DNA from: an uncultured Pseudomonas sp.
GTDB lineage: Bacteria > Pseudomonadota > Gammaproteobacteria > Pseudomonadales > Pseudomonadaceae
NCBI GenBank assembly: GCA_937863915.1
Contig: CALMID010000290.1
Coordinates: 1-11,106, forward strand
Direction: 5' to 3'
DNA: 11,106 bases
Shown in pieces: positions 7,503-11,106 of this stretch. The notes below the pieces were generated by a model. It was not told the origin of the DNA. It saw nothing but the letters and a program-made list of their open reading frames with translations, and did no database searches. A program made the position numbers and the translations under genes. Every line of letters starts with the position of its first letter. Within the stretch, counting starts at the first letter, position 1.

Positions 7503-8993
7503 TCACATCAGCCGTTTGCGTTCGCTCGACGGCGCTATCCCGAGGGATTCGCGGTACTTGGCTACGGTGCGACGGGCCACTTGAATGCCCTGTGCTTCCA
7601 GTAAACCAGCGATCTTGCTGTCACTCAACGGCTTTTTGGCGTTTTCCGCCGCCACCAGTTTCTTGATGATGGCGCGGATGGCGGTGGACGAACATTCGCC
7701 CCCTTCGGCGGTACTGACATGGCTGGAGAAGAAGTACTTCAGCTCGAAAATGCCGCGTGGCGTGTGCATGAATTTCTGTGTGGTCACCCGCGAGATGGTG
7801 GATTCATGCATGCCTACCGCTTCGGCGATGTCATGCAGGACCAGAGGCTTCATGGCCTCTTCGCCGTACTCGAGGAAACCGCGCTGATGCTCGACGATCT
7901 GGCTGGCCACCTTCATCAGGGTTTCGTTACGGCTCTGCAGGCTCTTGATGAACCAGCGAGCCTCCTGTAGCTGGTTGCGCATGAAGGTATTGTCGGAACT
8001 GCTGTCGGCGCGCTTGACCATGCCGGCATATTGCGGATTGACCCGCAGGCGCGGCATGGCTTCCTGATTCAGCTCGACCAGCCAGCGACCGTTATCCTTG
8101 CGCACGATCACGTCGGGCACCACGTACTCGGGCTCGCTGCTTTCGATCTGCGAACCCGGGCGGGGGTTGAGGCTCTGGATCAGGTCAATGGCGGGTTTGA
8201 GTTCTTCCTCGCGCAGCTTCATGCGCCGCATGATCTGACTGTAGTCGCGGCTGCCGAGGAGGTCGAGGTAGTCGCTGACCAGGCGTTGGGTTTCTTTCAG
8301 CCAGGGGGTGTTGGCAGGCAGCTGACGCAGCTGCAGCAGCAGGCATTCACGCAGGTCGCGGGCGCCAATCCCGGCCGGCTCGAATTGCTGGATGCGGTGC
8401 AGTACGGCCTCGATCTCGTCGAGTTCGATGTCCAGCTCCGGGTCGAAGCTCTCCAGCAGTTCTTCCAGGGTTTCTTCCAGATAGCCATCGTTGCTGATCG
8501 CATCGATCAGGGTCATGGCGATCAGGCGGTCCTTGTCCGACATCGGGGCCAGGTTGAGTTGCCACAGCAGGTGGCTTTGCAGGCTCTCACCGGCCGAGGT
8601 GCGGGCGGTGAAATCCCACTCGTCATCATCGTTGCTGGGCAGGCTGCTGGCGCTGGTCTGGTAGATGTCTTCCCAGGCGGTATCCACGGGCAGTTCGCTG
8701 GGAATCTGCTCGGACCACTGGTTTTCATCGGGCAGTTCGGCGTTGGCCGGGGCGTCCTGAAAGGTGATTTCCTGGGCGGGGGCGCTGGCCAGTTCATCGC
8801 CGTCGGCCAGCGGATCGCTGTTGTCGAAGTCGTCGCCGTCTTCCTGGCGCTCCAGCATCGGGTTGGCTTCAAGCGCTTCCTGGATTTCCTGCTGGAGATC
8901 CAGGGTGGAGAGCTGGAGGAGTTTGATCGCCTGTTGCAGCTGCGGGGTCATCGTCAGCTGCTGGCCCATCTTGAGGACTAGCGAAGGTTTCAT
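7503..8993 (-). CDS. rpoN: RNA polymerase sigma-54 factor
   Basis: The protein has 496 residues, the usual RpoN size. Region I is glutamine- and leucine-rich ([20 protein letters not shown], residues 7-26). A strongly acidic region II follows, roughly residues 49-130. A core-binding domain comes next. A helix-turn-helix lies near 385-405 ([20 protein letters not shown]), and the RpoN box [10 protein letters not shown] is at 473-482 near the C-terminus. It directs RNA polymerase to -24/-12 promoters that need AAA+ activators, serving nitrogen assimilation, motility and many catabolic genes in pseudomonads. The start ATG at 8991-8993 is fixed by the conserved [13 protein letters not shown] opening, but no clear ribosome site precedes it. 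It is separated from lptB by 147 bp that hold a TATAAT box, so it likely has its own promoter in addition to read-through. Confidence 0.98.
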   Translation of the reverse strand: MKPSLVLKMGQQLTMTPQLQQAIKLLQLSTLDLQQEIQEALEANPMLERQEDGDDFDNSDPLADGDELASAPAQEITFQDAPANAELPDENQWSEQIPSELPVDTAWEDIYQTSASSLPSNDDDEWDFTARTSAGESLQSHLLWQLNLAPMSDKDRLIAMTLIDAISNDGYLEETLEELLESFDPELDIELDEIEAVLHRIQQFEPAGIGARDLRECLLLQLRQLPANTPWLKETQRLVSDYLDLLGSRDYSQIMRRMKLREEELKPAIDLIQSLNPRPGSQIESSEPEYVVPDVIVRKDNGRWLVELNQEAMPRLRVNPQYAGMVKRADSSSDNTFMRNQLQEARWFIKSLQSRNETLMKVASQIVEHQRGFLEYGEEAMKPLVLHDIAEAVGMHESTISRVTTQKFMHTPRGIFELKYFFSSHVSTAEGGECSSTAIRAIIKKLVAAENAKKPLSDSKIAGLLEAQGIQVARRTVAKYRESLGIAPSSERKRLM

Positions 8994-9019
8994 GGCAGGA
9001 AGCTTTGCACCTTATCTGC

Positions 9020-9035
9020 TGGCGCTGTTGCGCCA
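9020..9035 (-). promoter_or_regulatory. Small hairpin in the rpoN leader
   Basis: TGGCGC and GCGCCA form a perfect 6-bp stem around AACA on the minus strand, ending 26 bases before the rpoN ATG. It is too far to block the start directly but may shape leader RNA. It could also be chance in GC-rich sequence. Confidence 0.35.
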
Positions 9036-9047
9036 CCCACTACAGGA

Positions 9048-9092
9048 CGCCGAGGCGCCGCCAATAAGCAAATTATATGCCTGATCTCGGCG
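9048..9092. repeat. Inverted repeat flanking the rpoN -10 box
   Basis: cgccgag (9048-9054) and ctcggcg (9086-9092) are perfect 7-base inverted copies whose centre is next to the TATAAT box. They could be operator half-sites. The wide spacing of 31 bases and the GC-rich composition make chance quite possible. Confidence 0.25.
9072..9077 (-). promoter_or_regulatory. Candidate -10 box of an rpoN promoter
   Basis: The minus strand reads TATAAT exactly, in an AT-rich island (GCATATAATTTGC) unlike the surrounding GC-rich sequence, 78 bases before the rpoN start. No good -35 hexamer lies at 17 bp (GGCAAA is seen there); a TTGTCA lies too far upstream, at 29 bp. It fits a sigma-70 promoter with a weak -35 box, which may need help from a regulator. 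Confidence 0.55.
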
Positions 9093-9140
9093 GCTTTGCC
9101 TAGGCTTGACAACGTCCGTGTAGTGAAAAAGTGCCAGAGG

Positions 9141-9866
9141 CTACAGGCGGAATTCGTGACCCAGGTAGACATCCTTGACCAACTGGTTGGCCAGGATGGT
9201 TTCGGCATCGCCTTCGGCAATCAATTGACCGTCATTCACAATGTAGGCGATTTCGCAGATATCCAGCGTTTCGCGCACGTTGTGGTCGGTGATCAGCACG
9301 CCAATGCCCTTGGCTTTGAGGTGATGAATGATCTGCTTGATGTCGCCGACCGAGATCGGGTCGACGCCGGCGAAGGGTTCGTCGAGAAGAATGAATTTCG
9401 GGTTGGTAGCCAGGGCGCGGGCGATTTCCACGCGGCGCCGCTCGCCGCCGGACAGGCTCATGCCAAGGCTGTCGCGGATATGGCTGATGTGGAATTCCTG
9501 CAGCAGGGCTTCGAGTGCCTGCTGGCGGCCGGCGCGGTCGAGGTCGCTGCGGGTCTCGAGGATGGCCATTATGTTGTCGGCCACAGACAGCTTGCGGAAG
9601 ATCGAGGCTTCCTGCGGCAGGTAGCCGATGCCGGCTCGGGCGCGGCCATGCATGGGCTGATGGCTGAGATCGTTGTCGTCGATGCGCACACGACCCTGAT
9701 CGGCCTGTACCAGGCCGACGATCATGTAGAAACAGGTGGTCTTGCCGGCGCCGTTGGGGCCTAGCAGGCCGACGATCTGTCCGCTGTCGATGCTCAGGCT
9801 GACATCGCGAACCACCTGGCGGCCTTTGTAGCTTTTGGCCAGGTGCTGGGCTTTCAGGGTGGCCAT
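9141..9866 (-). CDS. lptB: LPS export ABC transporter ATP-binding protein LptB
   Basis: The 241-residue ATPase has all ABC motifs in order: Walker A GPNGAGKT (36-43), Q-loop Q85, signature LSGGE (138-142), Walker B FILLDEP (158-164) with catalytic E163, and switch histidine H195 in LITDHNV. LptB drives the LptB2FG transporter that extracts lipopolysaccharide from the inner membrane and pushes it along the LptC-LptA bridge to LptDE. LptF and LptG are encoded elsewhere. The ATG overlaps the lptA stop by one base (TGATG), so translation is coupled. After its stop the minus strand has a T5 run (9126-9130) but no convincing stem, so transcripts may continue into rpoN. It is cytoplasmic, bound to the inner membrane through LptFG. 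Confidence 0.98.
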   Translation of the reverse strand: MATLKAQHLAKSYKGRQVVRDVSLSIDSGQIVGLLGPNGAGKTTCFYMIVGLVQADQGRVRIDDNDLSHQPMHGRARAGIGYLPQEASIFRKLSVADNIMAILETRSDLDRAGRQQALEALLQEFHISHIRDSLGMSLSGGERRRVEIARALATNPKFILLDEPFAGVDPISVGDIKQIIHHLKAKGIGVLITDHNVRETLDICEIAYIVNDGQLIAEGDAETILANQLVKDVYLGHEFRL

Positions 9867-10405
9867 CAGGGTGCTGCCTGCTCGGTTTTCTTCTTCGGCA
9901 GGATGATCATGTCGATCCGTGGCCGGGGCGTAGAGACCTGGGCGCCAGTAGCACGACCGGCGTTGACGATCTGGCGCTGGGTGTCATAGACAATTTTCTC
10001 GCCTTCGAAGGTATTGCCTTCCTGGATCACCTTGGCCTGATCAATCAGCACGATGCGCTCGTTGCTGGCGTAGTACTGGATGGTCAGGCCGTAGGCCTTG
10101 ACGATCTGCTTGTCCGCCGAGGGTTGCTGTTCGTAGTAGGCCGGTTTGCCTACGGCGGTGAAGACTTCCAGGTCGCCGGTCTGATTCTGTGTCAGGGTCA
10201 CGGTGTCGCCGGTGATCTTCAGGCTGCCCTGGGTGATGACCACGGAGCCGCGGTAGACGGCTACGCCTTGCTTGTCATCCAGTTCGGCGCTGTCGGCCTG
10301 CACGCGAATAGGCTGATCGCGATCGCTGGGCAGGGCCCAGCTGGTCGAGCTGGCAGCAGCCAGTCCGAGGCTGATCAGAAGGGGGAGGGGGTTAACGAAC
10401 CTCAT
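9866..10405 (-). CDS. lptA: LPS transport periplasmic bridge protein LptA
   Basis: The 179-residue protein begins with a signal peptide ([20 protein letters not shown]), with likely cleavage after A24 in [10 protein letters not shown]. The mature part holds the OstA/LptA beta-jellyroll pattern: [23 protein letters not shown], where the strands alternate, then GDTVTLTQ and a C-terminal [16 protein letters not shown]. LptA polymerises head-to-tail between LptC and LptD to carry LPS across the periplasm. The ATG at 10403-10405 lies within the end of lptC, overlapping it by 14 bp, with a GAGAGG ribosome site inside lptC. Its stop overlaps the lptB start by one base. The C-terminus is basic then neutral (KKKTEQAAP). 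Confidence 0.96.
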   Translation of the reverse strand: MRFVNPLPLLISLGLAAASSTSWALPSDRDQPIRVQADSAELDDKQGVAVYRGSVVITQGSLKITGDTVTLTQNQTGDLEVFTAVGKPAYYEQQPSADKQIVKAYGLTIQYYASNERIVLIDQAKVIQEGNTFEGEKIVYDTQRQIVNAGRATGAQVSTPRPRIDMIILPKKKTEQAAP

Positions 10406-10964
10406 GCAGGCCTCTCACGTTGGACAGCAGGAGCATCCTGCCGTCTTGCAGATACGCTTTCATTCCCTTGGCGGTGGTCACGCCGTCGGCCGTTGCAATT
10501 CTAACGGCTTGCGCCGTCTGCGCATATTCCTGCTCGGGGAATACGGTCATGCGGCTGCTGGTGATCACGGTCGGTCGGCCCTTGGCGTCAGTGCGGGCGA
10601 TACGCACCTCGTCGATCAGTTCGACTTCCTTGCCGCCGGGAGCGACCTCGCCTTTCAGGCTTTGTACATGCCAGGGGTAGGGGGTACCACGAAACAGTTG
10701 CAGGTCAGGTTGCTCAAGCCGGGTGACATCGCGAGCCTTCAAATGCTCAAGGCGCTTGGCGGTCATCTCGTAGCGTAGCTTGCCGTCTTCCTGATACTGA
10801 ATGCTGTAGGCGTTTTCGACGAAGAAGTCGATGTCTTGCGCGGTCTGGGTAACGGTTTCCTGGGGTTGTATGAAACTGTCCGGACGGATGTTCCAGTAAC
10901 CGATGGCCATCAGCAGCCCGGCCGGAAAGCCAAAAAGCAGCAGGAGGCGAAGTGAGCGAGGCAT
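10392..10964 (-). CDS. lptC: LPS export system protein LptC
   Basis: The 190-residue protein has one N-terminal membrane segment, about residues 5-22 (LRLLLLFGFPAGLLMAIG). A periplasmic LptC/OstA-type beta-jellyroll follows, with segments such as FVENAYSIQYQEDGKLRYEM and YPWHVQSLKGEVAPGG. LptC docks on LptB2FG and passes LPS to LptA. The start ATG at 10962-10964 is preceded by TAGGAA, which overlaps the kdsC stop and gives a suitable ribosome site with coupling (8 bp between the genes). The 3' end overlaps lptA by 14 bp. The length fits the family and no residue looks unusual. Confidence 0.95.
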   Translation of the reverse strand: MPRSLRLLLLFGFPAGLLMAIGYWNIRPDSFIQPQETVTQTAQDIDFFVENAYSIQYQEDGKLRYEMTAKRLEHLKARDVTRLEQPDLQLFRGTPYPWHVQSLKGEVAPGGKEVELIDEVRIARTDAKGRPTVITSSRMTVFPEQEYAQTAQAVRIATADGVTTAKGMKAYLQDGRMLLLSNVRGLHEVR

Positions 10965-10972
10965 GCTGTTTC

Positions 10973-11106
10973 CTACAGGTAGGCGGCTTGCGCAGCATCC
11001 AGGTTGCCCTGGGCACGGAGGATCAGTTCGCAGAACTCGCGTGCGGCACCCTCGCCGCCACGGGCTTGGGTGACGCCGTGGGCATGCTGACGCACGAAGC
11101 CGTCGG
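10973..11106 (-). CDS. kdsC: Kdo-8-phosphate phosphatase KdsC, C-terminal end
   Basis: Only the last 43 codons are in the window, ending at a TAG at 10973-10975. The encoded tail reads DGFVRQHAHGVTQARGG, then EGAAREFCELIL and a QGNLDAAQAAYL end. This is the typical C-terminus of the HAD-family 3-deoxy-D-manno-octulosonate-8-phosphate phosphatase, in which the RGGEGAARE segment helps close the active site across the tetramer. KdsC removes phosphate from Kdo-8-phosphate to give Kdo for the LPS inner core. It lies 8 bp upstream of lptC, linking Kdo supply to LPS export. The frame has no track of its own because it lacks a start codon in the window; identification rests on the tail sequence and the position. 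Confidence 0.93.
   Translation of the reverse strand, partial: DGFVRQHAHGVTQARGGEGAAREFCELILRAQGNLDAAQAAYL

Noticed and set aside
8031..8981. 316-codon plus-strand open frame opposite rpoN.
   Set aside because: Codon-aligned antisense of rpoN; no ribosome site or domain evidence.
9121..9140. Possible sigma-54 promoter (TGGCAC followed by a T-run) or terminator after lptB on the minus strand.
   Set aside because: The -12 GC is missing at the required spacing, so it is not a -24/-12 promoter. No stem longer than about 3 bp precedes the T5 run, so it is not a convincing terminator.
9096..9764. 222-codon plus-strand open frame opposite lptB.
   Set aside because: Codon-aligned antisense of lptB, which has every ABC motif in place.

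Overview
The window is a stretch of conserved chromosomal core from a GC-rich gammaproteobacterium, almost certainly a Pseudomonas (sensu lato). The basis is the gene order yhdP-nit-tldD / darP / pmbA facing kdsC-lptCAB-rpoN-hpf-ptsN-rapZ-ptsO, together with strong protein signatures throughout. The species cannot be decided from the sequence alone. Coding density is very high, no gap exceeds about 150 bases, and there are no tRNAs, rRNAs, mobile elements, CRISPR arrays or signs of recent transfer.

Left half (1-5432), mostly plus strand. The 3' end of yhdP (AsmA-like envelope lipid transport) is followed by a Nit-type amidase and by tldD, whose start lies 2 bp after the amidase stop. darP (yjgA, ribosome assembly) lies on the minus strand between tldD and pmbA (tldE). 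The two halves of the TldD/TldE heterodimeric metalloprotease are therefore separated by one opposed gene. A GC-rich dyad and a candidate darP promoter occupy the short darP-pmbA divergent region. A perfect 17-bp bidirectional terminator separates pmbA from the opposing cluster.

Right half (5492-11106), all minus strand, so transcription runs from high to low coordinates. The order is kdsC (3' end only), lptC, lptA, lptB, then a 147-bp gap with a TATAAT box, then rpoN, hpf, ptsN, rapZ and ptsO. The first block makes Kdo for lipopolysaccharide and moves LPS out of the inner membrane. The second block holds sigma-54, a ribosome hibernation factor, the EIIA-Ntr and NPr phosphocarriers of the nitrogen PTS, and the RapZ regulator. 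Within each block the genes overlap or lie 3-12 bp apart, suggesting co-transcription and translational coupling. A small hairpin with a short T-run between rpoN and hpf could tune expression of the downstream genes.

No convincing undescribed system is present; every gene belongs to a recognisable core family. The points worth a second look are modest: the RapZ C-terminus, which lacks the basic tail known from the enterobacterial RNA-binding protein; the candidate attenuator after rpoN; the rpoN leader; and the close pairing of a Nit amidase with tldD.
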